Shown here: in pieces, positions 56,485-64,000 of the stretch
How positions within the stretch are numbered: position 1 is the first letter of the stretch
Layout of the letters: the number at the start of each line of letters is the position of its first letter
Source of the DNA: Alcaligenaceae bacterium
GTDB lineage: Bacteria; Pseudomonadota; Gammaproteobacteria; Burkholderiales; Burkholderiaceae_B
Length of the DNA: 64,000 bases
NCBI GenBank assembly: GCA_013416435.1
Contig: JACCEN010000005.1
Span: 1-64,000, forward strand
Reading direction: 5' to 3'
Made by a program: the position numbers and the translations under genes
The notes under the pieces: model-generated
Databases searched by the model: none
The model's input: only the letters and a program-made list of their open reading frames with translations
What the model was told of the DNA's origin: nothing

Positions 56485-57199
56485 AGCGTTCGGGGTTCAG
56501 CACCCGCATCTCGCCCTCGATCCAGTCTCGGACTTTCTGATTGAGCTCGGCGGCATCCAGGCCGTCCGGGTCGATGACCGGCCCGATGGAAACCGTGACC
56601 ATGCCCGGTTTCTTGATGAAAGCGTTACGGCGCCAGCATTCGCCCGCGTTATGGGCGACGGGAATGATGGGCGTGCCGGTGCGCGCGGCCAGCAGGGCCC
56701 CGCCCATCTTGTAGCGCCCTTCTTTGCCGGGAGGAATCCGCGTTCCTTCAGGGAAGAGAATCGGCCAGCGCCCTTCATTGATGCGTTCCTGTCCCGTGCG
56801 CACCACTTGTTCGAACGCGTCGCGGCCTTTGGACCGGTCGATGGGGATCATGCGCAGCAGCGCCAGGCCCCAGCCGAAGAAGGGCACCCAATGCAATTCT
56901 TTTTTGTAGACGAAGCAAAGTTCGCGCGGCATATAGGCCGGAAAGAACAGGGTCTCCCAGGCGGACTGGTGCTTGGAAAGCAGGATTGCATGGCCGTCCG
57001 GAAAGTTCTCGGCGCCTTTCAATTGCCACTTGATGCCCAATATCGCTTTTGCGCCCCAGACGGCCAGGCGCGGCCAGCCGGCTGTGAGCCGGTAGCGCCA
57101 CTTCAGGGGCAGAGGCGACCACAGGATGCAGGCAAAAGCATAGGGGATGACGGTGACGATCAGGAACAGCTGATAGATGATCGCACGGATTGCGGCCAT
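56471..57199 (-). CDS. plsC: 1-acyl-sn-glycerol-3-phosphate acyltransferase PlsC
   Basis: Acylates lysophosphatidic acid to phosphatidic acid at the inner membrane. 242 residues: an N-terminal membrane helix (about 8-30), SKHQSAWETLFFP (the HX4E variant of the catalytic HX4D box), IPIDRSKGRDAFEQV, LFPEGTRIPPG and IIPVAHNAGECW. I chose the ATG at 57199, 5 bp after the gmhB stop; the frame continues upstream only as a shadow of gmhB. Confidence 0.95.
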   Translation of the reverse strand: MAAIRAIIYQLFLIVTVIPYAFACILWSPLPLKWRYRLTAGWPRLAVWGAKAILGIKWQLKGAENFPDGHAILLSKHQSAWETLFFPAYMPRELCFVYKKELHWVPFFGWGLALLRMIPIDRSKGRDAFEQVVRTGQERINEGRWPILFPEGTRIPPGKEGRYKMGGALLAARTGTPIIPVAHNAGECWRRNAFIKKPGMVTVSIGPVIDPDGLDAAELNQKVRDWIEGEMRVLNPERYGLG

Positions 57200-57204
57200 G
57201 TGAT

Positions 57205-57744
57205 TCAGTCCTCCGAAAGCCAGGCGTCGACGGCTGCCGACAAATCGTCCACCACGCGCGTTCCGGGGGGAAGGCCGGATTTCTCGCGGGTTTTCATGCC
57301 GTTGCCCGTCAGGACGAGCCAAGGCGTACAGCCTGCGGCCGAAGCGGCCTGCAAGTCGCGCAAAGAGTCTCCCGCTGCCGGAATGCCTTGCAGATCGACG
57401 TCGTAGCGGCGGCCGATGTCGTGGAAGAGCCCCGGACTGGGCTTGCGGCAGGCGCATCCATCGTCGGGGCCGTGCGGGCAGACGAAGATGGCGTCTATGG
57501 CGCCGCCGGCATGGGCGACTTCCCGGCGCAGCTTGGCATGGATGCCGTTGAGCGTATCCATGCTGAACAGGCCGCGGGCGACACCGGATTGATTGCTGGC
57601 GATGACGACCCGCCACCCCGAGCGCGACAGCCGCGCGATGGCTTCCAGGCTGCCCGGCAGGGCGATCCATTCGTCGGGATGCTTGATGAAGGCGGCGCTG
57701 TCCTGGTTGATGACGCCGTCGCGGTCGAGGATGGCGAGCTTCAC
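57205..57744 (-). CDS. gmhB: D-glycero-beta-D-manno-heptose-1,7-bisphosphate 7-phosphatase GmhB
   Basis: A HAD-family phosphatase in the ADP-heptose pathway for the LPS core. 179 residues: nucleophile motif LAILDRDGVIN at the start, VIASNQSGVARG, a zinc-binding segment CPHGPDDGCACRKP, and GDSLRDLQAASAAG. These cysteines and histidine match the GmhB metal loop, separating it from histidinol phosphatase. ATGA overlap with glyS. Confidence 0.96.
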   Translation of the reverse strand: MKLAILDRDGVINQDSAAFIKHPDEWIALPGSLEAIARLSRSGWRVVIASNQSGVARGLFSMDTLNGIHAKLRREVAHAGGAIDAIFVCPHGPDDGCACRKPSPGLFHDIGRRYDVDLQGIPAAGDSLRDLQAASAAGCTPWLVLTGNGMKTREKSGLPPGTRVVDDLSAAVDAWLSED

Positions 57745-59888
57745 TGTGCCAGTCTCGAAATGTCGGCGACCTGGTTCATGACCTGATGAAGTTCGTTCAG
57801 CAGCGCGAGGCGGTTGGCGCGCAGCTTGGGATCCTCGGCCATGACCATGACGTCGTTGAAGAAGCCGTCCACCGCGTCTTTGGCTTGCGCTACGGTGGCC
57901 AGGGCAGCCGTGAAGTCGCCGTTATCCAGCTGTGCCCGGGCTTGCGGCGCCAGGCTGGCCACGACGTCGGCCAGCGCGCGTTCCGCCGGCTCGACCAGAT
58001 TGGCGGCATCGACGGCGCCTATGGTGTCGTCGGCCTTCTTGAGCAGGTTCGAAATACGCTTGTTGGCGGCAGCGAGGCTGTCCGCTTCGGGAAGCCGGGC
58101 AAACTGCGCGCAGGCCTGGATGCGGGCATGGACTTGGTGCAGCGCCGGTTCGAGCGCCAGCACGGCATCCACCACGTTCCGATCGAATTCGCCGCCAAGT
58201 TGGTTGCGATAGCGCTCGTAGACGAAGGCGCCGGCTTCGACCGGCGTGCCGGTGCTCAGCGCATCCGGCTGGAAGGTGGAGGCGGCGAAGTCCAGCAGGT
58301 CGGACAAGCGCAGGCTATTGCCATCGTTGACCTTCAGGTAGCCGCCTGCTTCGAGCTGCTCGTAGGCGCTGATCAGGCCCAGCGACGCACGGCGCAGGCC
58401 GTAGGGGTCGCGTTCGCCGGTGGGGATCAGGCCGATGCCCCAGATGCCGGTCAGTGTTTCCAGACGCTCGGCCATGAAGAGGACTGTGGAGACGAGGGTG
58501 TCGCTGGCGACGGGCGTGTCGAGGCGGATGCGGTATTGGTTCCGGATGGCCAGGACGACATCGGCGGCTTCCCCGTCGGCTTGCGCATAATATGCGCCCA
58601 TGATGCCTTGCAGCTCGGGGAACTCGGCAACCATGTTGGAGTTCAAGTCGGCCTTGGCGAGCAGCGCCGCGCGGTCCGCGCGGTCGGCGTCGGCGCCCAG
58701 CTGCGTAGCGATGTGCCGGGCGATTTTCCGTATCCGGTCCACGCGTTCGAGCTGGGATCCCAGCTTGTTGTGGTAGACGCTGGTGGAAAGGCTTTGCACG
58801 CGTTCGGCCAGCGGCGTCTTGCGGTCGGTCTCGAAGAAGAACTGCGCATCGGCAAGGCGTGGCCGCACGACACGCTGATTGCCCTCGATGATATTCGTGG
58901 GGTCATCGACCTGCATGTTGCTGACGATCAGGAAGCGGTGCGTAAGCTTGCCGGTGGCCGGCTCGAACAGCGGAAAATACTTCTGATTCAAACGCATGGT
59001 CAGGATCAGGCATTCCGGCGGCACGCCAAGAAACTGTTCTTCAAACTGGCCCACGTAAACGGTGGGGTGCTCGACCAGTGCGGTGACCTCGTCAAGCAGT
59101 GCATCGACTTCCGGTCCGTTGCCGATGGTGGCCTGCAAAGCCTGCGCCTGTGCGTGCAATTGTTCCAGGATCATGGCCCGGCGCCTGGTAAAGGACGCGA
59201 CGACTTTCCCCTCGCTGCCAAGCTGTGCTTCGTAGGTGTCCGGCGATGCGATGGAAAGCGCTTCCTTGGCCATGAAGCGGTGGCCCATGGTCTTGCGGCC
59301 GGCGTCCAGGCCCAGCGCGTGTACCGGTACGATGTCTTCGCCCCATAGCGCAACCAGCAGGTGGGCGGGGCGCACGAACTTCACGCTGCTGACGCCATCG
59401 GCCAGTTGATAGCGCATCACTTTCGGTATGGGCAGGTTGTTGAGCGCATGGTCGAGCGCTTCCTGAACGCCCGGCGCGAGCGCCATGCCGCGCGTGGTGC
59501 CTTTGGCATAGAGATAGTCCTGCTTGCCGTCCGATTCGGTGATCAGGTCGGCGGGCGCGAGGTGCCCCAGCCCCTTGGCGGCAAGCTTCTTGGCCAGGGC
59601 GGGGCTGATGTCGCCGTTTTCGGCCAGGCCTATCTTGGCCGGCATGAGTTTTTCGGTATAGCTCTGTTCGGGCGCCTGTTCCAGCACCGCTGAAAGATTC
59701 ACCGCCAGGCGGCGCGGCGTCGCGAAATCGGTCACGACGCATTCCTGCGACAGCAGTTGATGTTGTGCAAGGACTTTGCGCACGCCTTCGGCGAAGGCAT
59801 GGCCGAGTTTCTGCAGCGCCTTGGGCGGCAGTTCTTCGGTGAACAGTTCGATGAGCAGCGGTTTGGTCGTCACGGTAGCGGAGTTCAT
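57741..59888 (-). CDS. glyS: Glycyl-tRNA synthetase beta subunit
   Basis: The large subunit of the heterotetrameric glycyl-tRNA synthetase, supplying tRNA recognition and contacts. 715 residues beginning LLIELFTEELPPKALQKLG, with HRFMAKEALSIASP, PPECLILTMRLNQKYFPLF, GTMDPYG-like ERDPYGLRRASLGLI, and the C-terminal anticodon-binding helical region. It overlaps glyQ (stop) and gmhB (ATGA). Confidence 0.97.
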   Translation of the reverse strand: MNSATVTTKPLLIELFTEELPPKALQKLGHAFAEGVRKVLAQHQLLSQECVVTDFATPRRLAVNLSAVLEQAPEQSYTEKLMPAKIGLAENGDISPALAKKLAAKGLGHLAPADLITESDGKQDYLYAKGTTRGMALAPGVQEALDHALNNLPIPKVMRYQLADGVSSVKFVRPAHLLVALWGEDIVPVHALGLDAGRKTMGHRFMAKEALSIASPDTYEAQLGSEGKVVASFTRRRAMILEQLHAQAQALQATIGNGPEVDALLDEVTALVEHPTVYVGQFEEQFLGVPPECLILTMRLNQKYFPLFEPATGKLTHRFLIVSNMQVDDPTNIIEGNQRVVRPRLADAQFFFETDRKTPLAERVQSLSTSVYHNKLGSQLERVDRIRKIARHIATQLGADADRADRAALLAKADLNSNMVAEFPELQGIMGAYYAQADGEAADVVLAIRNQYRIRLDTPVASDTLVSTVLFMAERLETLTGIWGIGLIPTGERDPYGLRRASLGLISAYEQLEAGGYLKVNDGNSLRLSDLLDFAASTFQPDALSTGTPVEAGAFVYERYRNQLGGEFDRNVVDAVLALEPALHQVHARIQACAQFARLPEADSLAAANKRISNLLKKADDTIGAVDAANLVEPAERALADVVASLAPQARAQLDNGDFTAALATVAQAKDAVDGFFNDVMVMAEDPKLRANRLALLNELHQVMNQVADISRLAQ

Positions 59889-60796
59889 TAAGCGGCCTCC
59901 GTTCCGGCGGCGTTGACGAGCATGGGAAATCCTAGTTTCTCGCGTGATTCAAAATAAGCTTGGGCAACAGCGCGCGACAGGTTGCGGATGCGGCCGATAT
60001 AGGTTGCCCTTTCGGTGACGCTGATGGCGCCGCGCGCGTCCAGCATGTTGAAGGTATGGGCGGCTTTCAGTGTGGCCTCGTAGGCGGGCAAGGCAAGGGG
60101 GACGTCGATCAGCCGCTTTGCCTCGGCTTCGTAGTCGTTGAAGTGCGCGAACAGCATCTGCGTCGAGGCGTGTTCGAAGTTATAGGTGGATTGCTCGACT
60201 TCGTTCTGGTGGAAGACGTCGCGATAGTAGATTTTGCGGCCGTTCGCGGATTCCGTCCAGACGAGGTCGTATACGCTCTCGACGCCTTGCAGATACATGG
60301 CCAGCCGTTCCAGCCCGTAGGTGATTTCGCCGGTGGTGGGGTTGCAATCCAGGCCGCCGACCTGCTGGAAGTAGGTGAATTGCGTGACTTCCATGCCGTT
60401 CAGCCAGACTTCCCAGCCCAGGCCCCAGGCGCCCAGGGTGGGGTTTTCCCAGTCGTCTTCCACGAAACGGATGTCGTGTTCGTCGGGATTGATGCCGAGC
60501 GCCTTGAGCGAGCCGATGTAGAGGTCGATGATTTCAGGCGGCGCCGGCTTGAGCACGACCTGGTATTGGTAATAATGCTGGAGCCGGTTGGGGTTTTCGC
60601 CGTAGCGGCCGTCCTTGGGGCGCCGCGAAGGCTGTACGTAGGCGGCTCGCCATGGCTCGGGCCCGATGGAACGCAGAAAGGTTGCCGTATGCGAAGTGCC
60701 GGCGCCGACTTCCATGTCGTAGGGTTGCAGTAGCGCGCAACCCTGGCCGTCCCAGTACTGCTGTAGCGTTAAAATGATTTGCTGAAAAGTGAGCAT
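59888..60796 (-). CDS. glyQ: Glycyl-tRNA synthetase alpha subunit
   Basis: The catalytic class II subunit that activates glycine. 302 residues: [99 protein letters not shown]. The ATG at 60796 gives the family start MLTFQQ; an upstream in-frame start at 60817 adds seven residues. First gene of a six-gene minus-strand run. No T-box leader is seen, as expected outside Gram-positives. Confidence 0.97.
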   Translation of the reverse strand: MLTFQQIILTLQQYWDGQGCALLQPYDMEVGAGTSHTATFLRSIGPEPWRAAYVQPSRRPKDGRYGENPNRLQHYYQYQVVLKPAPPEIIDLYIGSLKALGINPDEHDIRFVEDDWENPTLGAWGLGWEVWLNGMEVTQFTYFQQVGGLDCNPTTGEITYGLERLAMYLQGVESVYDLVWTESANGRKIYYRDVFHQNEVEQSTYNFEHASTQMLFAHFNDYEAEAKRLIDVPLALPAYEATLKAAHTFNMLDARGAISVTERATYIGRIRNLSRAVAQAYFESREKLGFPMLVNAAGTEAA

Positions 60797-60964
60797 GAGC
60801 GATGGTGAGTAAATCAATGAGCCGCAAAATTTTTCAATTTTAACTGGTTCCGCCGCGTCGCTGTGCCAAGCCTGCCTGAAGCGTCGGGTAATTGGCCTTA
60901 TGATGTTGGGTTATCTACTAAACAGAGCGCCTGTTCGGGCGCGAAATTCTATGGGGATAGTTTC

Positions 60965-61732
60965 ATGTCCGAGTTGGTGAAAGTTGAAATCATCGATCGC
61001 ATTCAGATCATCACGATCAATCGCCCGCAAGCGCGAAATGCCATCAATTACGAAACGGCGCACGAGCTCGCAGCCGTTCTGGATCAGATGGATGCCAACG
61101 AGGACGTCGTCATCGGCATTCTGACCGGCGCCGAAGGCACGTTTTCATCCGGCATGGACCTCAAGGCCTTTGCCCAGAGCGGCCAGCGCCCCTTGGTCGA
61201 AGGCCGCGGCTTCGCGGGCCTGTGCGAACGTCCGCCCCGCAAACCCGTCATCGCCGCCGTCGAGGGCTACGCCCTGGCGGGAGGATTCGAAATGGCGCTG
61301 TCCTGCGACATGATCGTCGCGGCCAACAATGCGAATTTCGGCTTGCCCGAAGTGAAGCGCGGCATTGTCGCCGGCGCCGGCGGCATGATGCGCCTGCCCA
61401 GCCGCATTCCTTATCACATCGCCATGGAGGCCGTGCTGACCGGCGAAATGCTGCCTGCGGCGCGCATGCACGGCTACGGCCTGGTCAATCGTCTGGTCGA
61501 GCCCGGCCAGGCGCTCGAGGTCGCGCTCGAACTTGCGCGCATCGTCGCCGGCAACGGCCCCCTGGCAGTCCAGACCGCCAAGAAGATCGTTACCGAATCC
61601 CGGGATTGGCGCCAGGCAGACATGTTCGATTTGCAGCGCCCCCGGGTCGCGCACATATTCGCTTCGGCTGACGCCAAAGAGGGCGCGACGGCTTTCGCCG
61701 AAAAGCGCAAGCCAGTCTGGCGCGGTAAATAA
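60965..61732 (+). CDS. Enoyl-CoA hydratase/isomerase (crotonase family)
   Basis: A 255-residue crotonase-fold enzyme: INRPQARNAIN, the first oxyanion-hole segment GTFSSGMDLKAFA, the second AAVEGYALAGGFEMALSCDMIVAANNANFGLPEVKRGI, with the Glu of the catalytic pair (PEVKRG) present. It would hydrate enoyl-CoA in fatty or aromatic acid breakdown; the specific substrate is not determinable. The ATG at 60965 has GGGGATAG upstream. It is divergent from glyQ and about 70 bp upstream of fumarase. Confidence 0.93.
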   Translation: MSELVKVEIIDRIQIITINRPQARNAINYETAHELAAVLDQMDANEDVVIGILTGAEGTFSSGMDLKAFAQSGQRPLVEGRGFAGLCERPPRKPVIAAVEGYALAGGFEMALSCDMIVAANNANFGLPEVKRGIVAGAGGMMRLPSRIPYHIAMEAVLTGEMLPAARMHGYGLVNRLVEPGQALEVALELARIVAGNGPLAVQTAKKIVTESRDWRQADMFDLQRPRVAHIFASADAKEGATAFAEKRKPVWRGK

Positions 61733-61800
61733 AGAACCGCGTCCTCGCGAGGAAACCGGCGGGCCTGCTGGCTCGCCATTTTTACGATTGAGCCTTACAC

Positions 61801-63324
61801 ATGACCATCACCATCAAAGAAAGCGACTTCATCCAGTCCATCGCGGACGGCGTGCAGTTCATCAGCTACTACCATCCCGCCGACTACATCCAGCATCTGG
61901 CGCGCGCCTACGAGCGTGAGCAGAGCCCGGCGGCCAAAGACGCCATCGCCCAGATCCTGACCAATTCACGCATGTGCGCCGAAGGGCGCCGCCCCATCTG
62001 CCAGGATACCGGCGTGGTCAACGTGTTCCTGAAGATCGGCATGGATGTGCGGTTCGACACCAAGCGCAGCATGCAAGAGCTCTGTGACGAGGGCGTTCGC
62101 CAGGGCTATCTGAACCCCGACAACCCTTTGCGCGCGTCCATCCTCACAGATCCTCTGTTCACGCGCAAGAACACGCGCGACAACACGCCCTGTATTGTCA
62201 ACGTCGAGCTCGTCCAGGGCGACAAGGTCGACGTTCAGATCGCGGCCAAGGGCGGCGGCTCCGAAAACAAATCCAAGTTCGTTATGCTCAATCCCAGCGA
62301 CTCGCTGGTGGACTGGGTACTGAAAACCGTTCCCCAGATGGGCGCCGGCTGGTGCCCGCCCGGCATGCTGGGCATAGGCGTTGGCGGCACGGCCGAAAAA
62401 GCCATGCTGATGGCCAAAGAAGCCTTGATGGAAGACATCGACATGTACGAGCTTCTGCAGCGCGGGCCGCAGAGCAAGCTCGAAGAGCTGCGCATCGAGC
62501 TCTACGAGAAAGTGAACGCATTGGGCATCGGCGCTCAGGGCCTGGGCGGGCTTACCACCGTGCTGGACGTCAAGATCAACACCTTCCCCACGCACGCGGC
62601 GTCCAAGCCGGTCGCCATGATTCCGAACTGCGCCGCTACGCGCCATGCGCATTTCACGCTGGACGGATCGGGTCCGGCGGTGCTGACGCCGCCTTCCTTG
62701 TCCAACTGGCCCGACGTCCATTGGGCGCCCGACTACAACAAGTCATTGCAAGTCGACCTGAACACCTTGACCAAGGAGCAGGTCGCAAGCTGGAAGCCAG
62801 GGCAGACGCTGTTGCTGTCGGGCAAGATGCTCACGGGCCGCGATGCGGCGCACAAGCGCATCCAGGACATGCTCGAACGCGGCGAGCCCCTGCCTGTCGA
62901 CTTCACCAATCGCGTGATCTATTACGTCGGCCCGGTCGACCCGGTGCGCGACGAGGTCGTTGGGCCGGCGGGTCCGACCACGGCGACGCGCATGGACAAG
63001 TTCACCGGCATGATGCTCGAAAAGACGGGCTTGATCTCCATGATCGGCAAGTCCGAGCGCGGGCCAGTGGCGATCGAGGCGATCCGCGAGCATGGATCCG
63101 CCTATCTGATGGCAGTGGGCGGCTCCGCCTACCTGGTGTCCAAGGCGATCCGTGCGGCGAAGGTCGTGGGTTTCGAGGACCTGGGCATGGAAGCCATCTA
63201 CGAGTTCGATGTCAAGGACATGCCGGTGACCGTAGCGGTGGATTCGCAAGGCGTTTCCGTGCATGAAACCGGCCCGCGCGAATGGCGCAGCCGCATTGCC
63301 GAGATCCCTCTGGTTCCAGTCTGA
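61801..63324 (+). CDS. Class I fumarate hydratase (iron-sulfur)
   Basis: Oxygen-sensitive [4Fe-4S] fumarase of the citric acid cycle. 507 residues in a single chain, both TtdA/B-like halves fused. The three cluster cysteines are Cys67 (RPICQDTG), Cys185 (GWCPPGM) and Cys277 (NCAATRH). Also diagnostic are AAKGGGSENKSKF and the C-terminal GPTTATRMD and SAYLMAVGGSAYLVSKAI. The ATG at 61801 starts MTITIKESDFI. A repeat cluster follows the stop. Confidence 0.95.
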   Translation: MTITIKESDFIQSIADGVQFISYYHPADYIQHLARAYEREQSPAAKDAIAQILTNSRMCAEGRRPICQDTGVVNVFLKIGMDVRFDTKRSMQELCDEGVRQGYLNPDNPLRASILTDPLFTRKNTRDNTPCIVNVELVQGDKVDVQIAAKGGGSENKSKFVMLNPSDSLVDWVLKTVPQMGAGWCPPGMLGIGVGGTAEKAMLMAKEALMEDIDMYELLQRGPQSKLEELRIELYEKVNALGIGAQGLGGLTTVLDVKINTFPTHAASKPVAMIPNCAATRHAHFTLDGSGPAVLTPPSLSNWPDVHWAPDYNKSLQVDLNTLTKEQVASWKPGQTLLLSGKMLTGRDAAHKRIQDMLERGEPLPVDFTNRVIYYVGPVDPVRDEVVGPAGPTTATRMDKFTGMMLEKTGLISMIGKSERGPVAIEAIREHGSAYLMAVGGSAYLVSKAIRAAKVVGFEDLGMEAIYEFDVKDMPVTVAVDSQGVSVHETGPREWRSRIAEIPLVPV

Positions 63325-63331
63325 AGAGGAC

Positions 63332-63439
63332 GGGGGGCAGACCCCGCAGCATTCCGGGGTCAGACCCCGTACGGGGTCTGACCCCTAGGCGGCTCGGTCC
63401 GGAATGATCGGGGTCAGACCCCATGCGGGGTCTGACCCC
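63332..63439. repeat. Palindromic repeat cluster after fumarase
   Basis: A degenerate half unit at 63332-63345 and two full 30-nt copies at 63356-63385 (core GTAC) and 63410-63439 (core ATGC). The remaining 63440-63543 shows nothing recognisable apart from presumed promoter sequence for the next gene. Confidence 0.93.
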
Positions 63440-63554
63440 AGGCCGAACACGGCCTGTTAGCCTGAGCTGAATTCCGTCTTATCCAAAAACGAATTCCCAA
63501 AATGGGCCGCAGCGTTCAAGCTATGGCTCTGTCAATTCGCTTTGGAGGATGCAC

Positions 63555-64000
63555 ATGACGCAGCATGAGCTCGATGCTTGGGTGGGCCGTACGGATCGCT
63601 GTGACGACAACGTCGATTCCGGCCATATAAGGAAAGTCGCCTTGGCGCTGGACGCGCCATGCCCCTCGGCGGGCGAGCCGCTGCCTTTATTGTGGCATTG
63701 GGCGCTGTTCGTCAATGGGGTGCCTTACGGGGAAATTGGCGAAGACGGGCACCCCAAGCGGGGCGGGTTTCTGCCGCCCGCGGATGACCGGAACCGCATG
63801 TGGGCCGGTGGCCGGCTGGAATTTCTGACGCCCTTGCGCGTGGGCATCCGGGCGAGGCGGGAGTCCAGCATCGCAGCGATCAAGGAGAAGGACGGCCGCA
63901 GCGGCAAGCTGCTGTTCGTCACGGTCAAGCATGAGTATTTCCAGCAAGACACGCTTTGCATTTCCGAAGAGCAGGACATCGTCTATCGCGAGCCGGCCCC
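63555..64000 (+). CDS. MaoC/HTD2-type dehydratase, N-terminal part (cut by window edge)
   Basis: An open frame from the ATG at 63555, with GGAGG 7 nt upstream, runs without stop to the window end (148 codons). The product begins MTQHELDAWVGRTDRC and contains LWHWALFVNGVPYGEIGEDG, GGFLPPADDRNRMWAGGRLEF, IKEKDGRSGKLLFVTVKHEYF and ISEEQDIVYRE. This matches the FAS1-like dehydratase N-terminal hotdog of MaoC-family proteins, such as mesaconyl-C4-CoA hydratase and HTD2-type enoyl-thioester hydratases. The second half and the true substrate are out of view. Confidence 0.88.
   Translation, partial: MTQHELDAWVGRTDRCDDNVDSGHIRKVALALDAPCPSAGEPLPLLWHWALFVNGVPYGEIGEDGHPKRGGFLPPADDRNRMWAGGRLEFLTPLRVGIRARRESSIAAIKEKDGRSGKLLFVTVKHEYFQQDTLCISEEQDIVYREPA

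Noticed and set aside
60797-60964. T-box leader for glyQS
   Set aside because: No T-box sequence or specifier stem; Proteobacteria do not use this control for glyQS.

Overview
The window is a chromosomal segment of a GC-rich betaproteobacterium, most likely family Alcaligenaceae (Bordetella/Achromobacter/Pusillimonas group). I infer this from the gene orders, from a single-chain MurE-MurF fusion inside the dcw cluster (known from Bordetella), and from the many close family matches. It is almost entirely vegetative core genome. I see no prophage, insertion sequence, CRISPR array or plasmid function.

Layout. 1-400: tail of an rRNA operon (5S rRNA, terminator) and the first palindromic repeats. 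487-5631: a small membrane protein, a SWIB protein, an M20 hydrolase, pyrC and uup. 5693-6110: RNase P RNA. 6294-24580: a complete dcw cluster, mraZ-rsmH-ftsL-ftsI-murEF-mraY-murD-ftsW-murG-murC-ddl-ftsQ-ftsA-ftsZ-lpxC, with stop/start overlaps at most junctions and a classic promoter plus 10-bp-period MraZ boxes in front. 24615-28913: dciA-like gene, M23 peptidase, secA. 29003-33154 (minus): mgtE, yciA-like thioesterase, second M20 hydrolase, inositol monophosphatase. 33249-37452: mnmC and a divergent GH31 protein. 37453-38059: a gene-free stretch with two large inverted-repeat structures. 38060-39774: phosphoesterase, tRNA-Lys, FMN-binding protein. 39881-43799: a CodA-type deaminase followed by metN-metI-metQ. 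43911-51381: DUF6776-like protein, murU-amgK (muramic acid recycling), lptD-surA-rsmA. 51478-55079: SpmAB-type membrane protein and a FadE-like acyl-CoA dehydrogenase. 55156-60796 (minus): glyQ-glyS-gmhB-plsC-ygjP-gloA. 60965-64000: enoyl-CoA hydratase, class I fumarase, and the start of a MaoC/HTD2-type dehydratase cut by the window edge.

The genes converge on the cell envelope: peptidoglycan precursor synthesis and septation (dcw), lipid A (lpxC), LPS export (lptD), outer-membrane protein folding (surA), heptose synthesis (gmhB), phospholipid synthesis (plsC), cell-wall recycling (amgK/murU) and secretion (secA).

The most notable signals are: (1) a family of about 17 copies of a roughly 30-nt double palindrome (GGGGTCAGACCCC, 4 nt, GGGGTCTGACCCC), found only at gene ends and in two cases supplying the last codons of a protein; (2) a roughly 230-bp nested palindrome at 37570-37797 and a second structured inverted repeat beside it; (3) a cytosine deaminase homologue whose residue equivalent to E. 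coli CodA Asp314 is Cys, the signature associated with 5-methylcytosine deaminases; (4) four MraZ-like boxes spaced exactly 10 bp apart across the mra promoter and leader; (5) the MurE-MurF fusion with a shortened MurF N-terminus.
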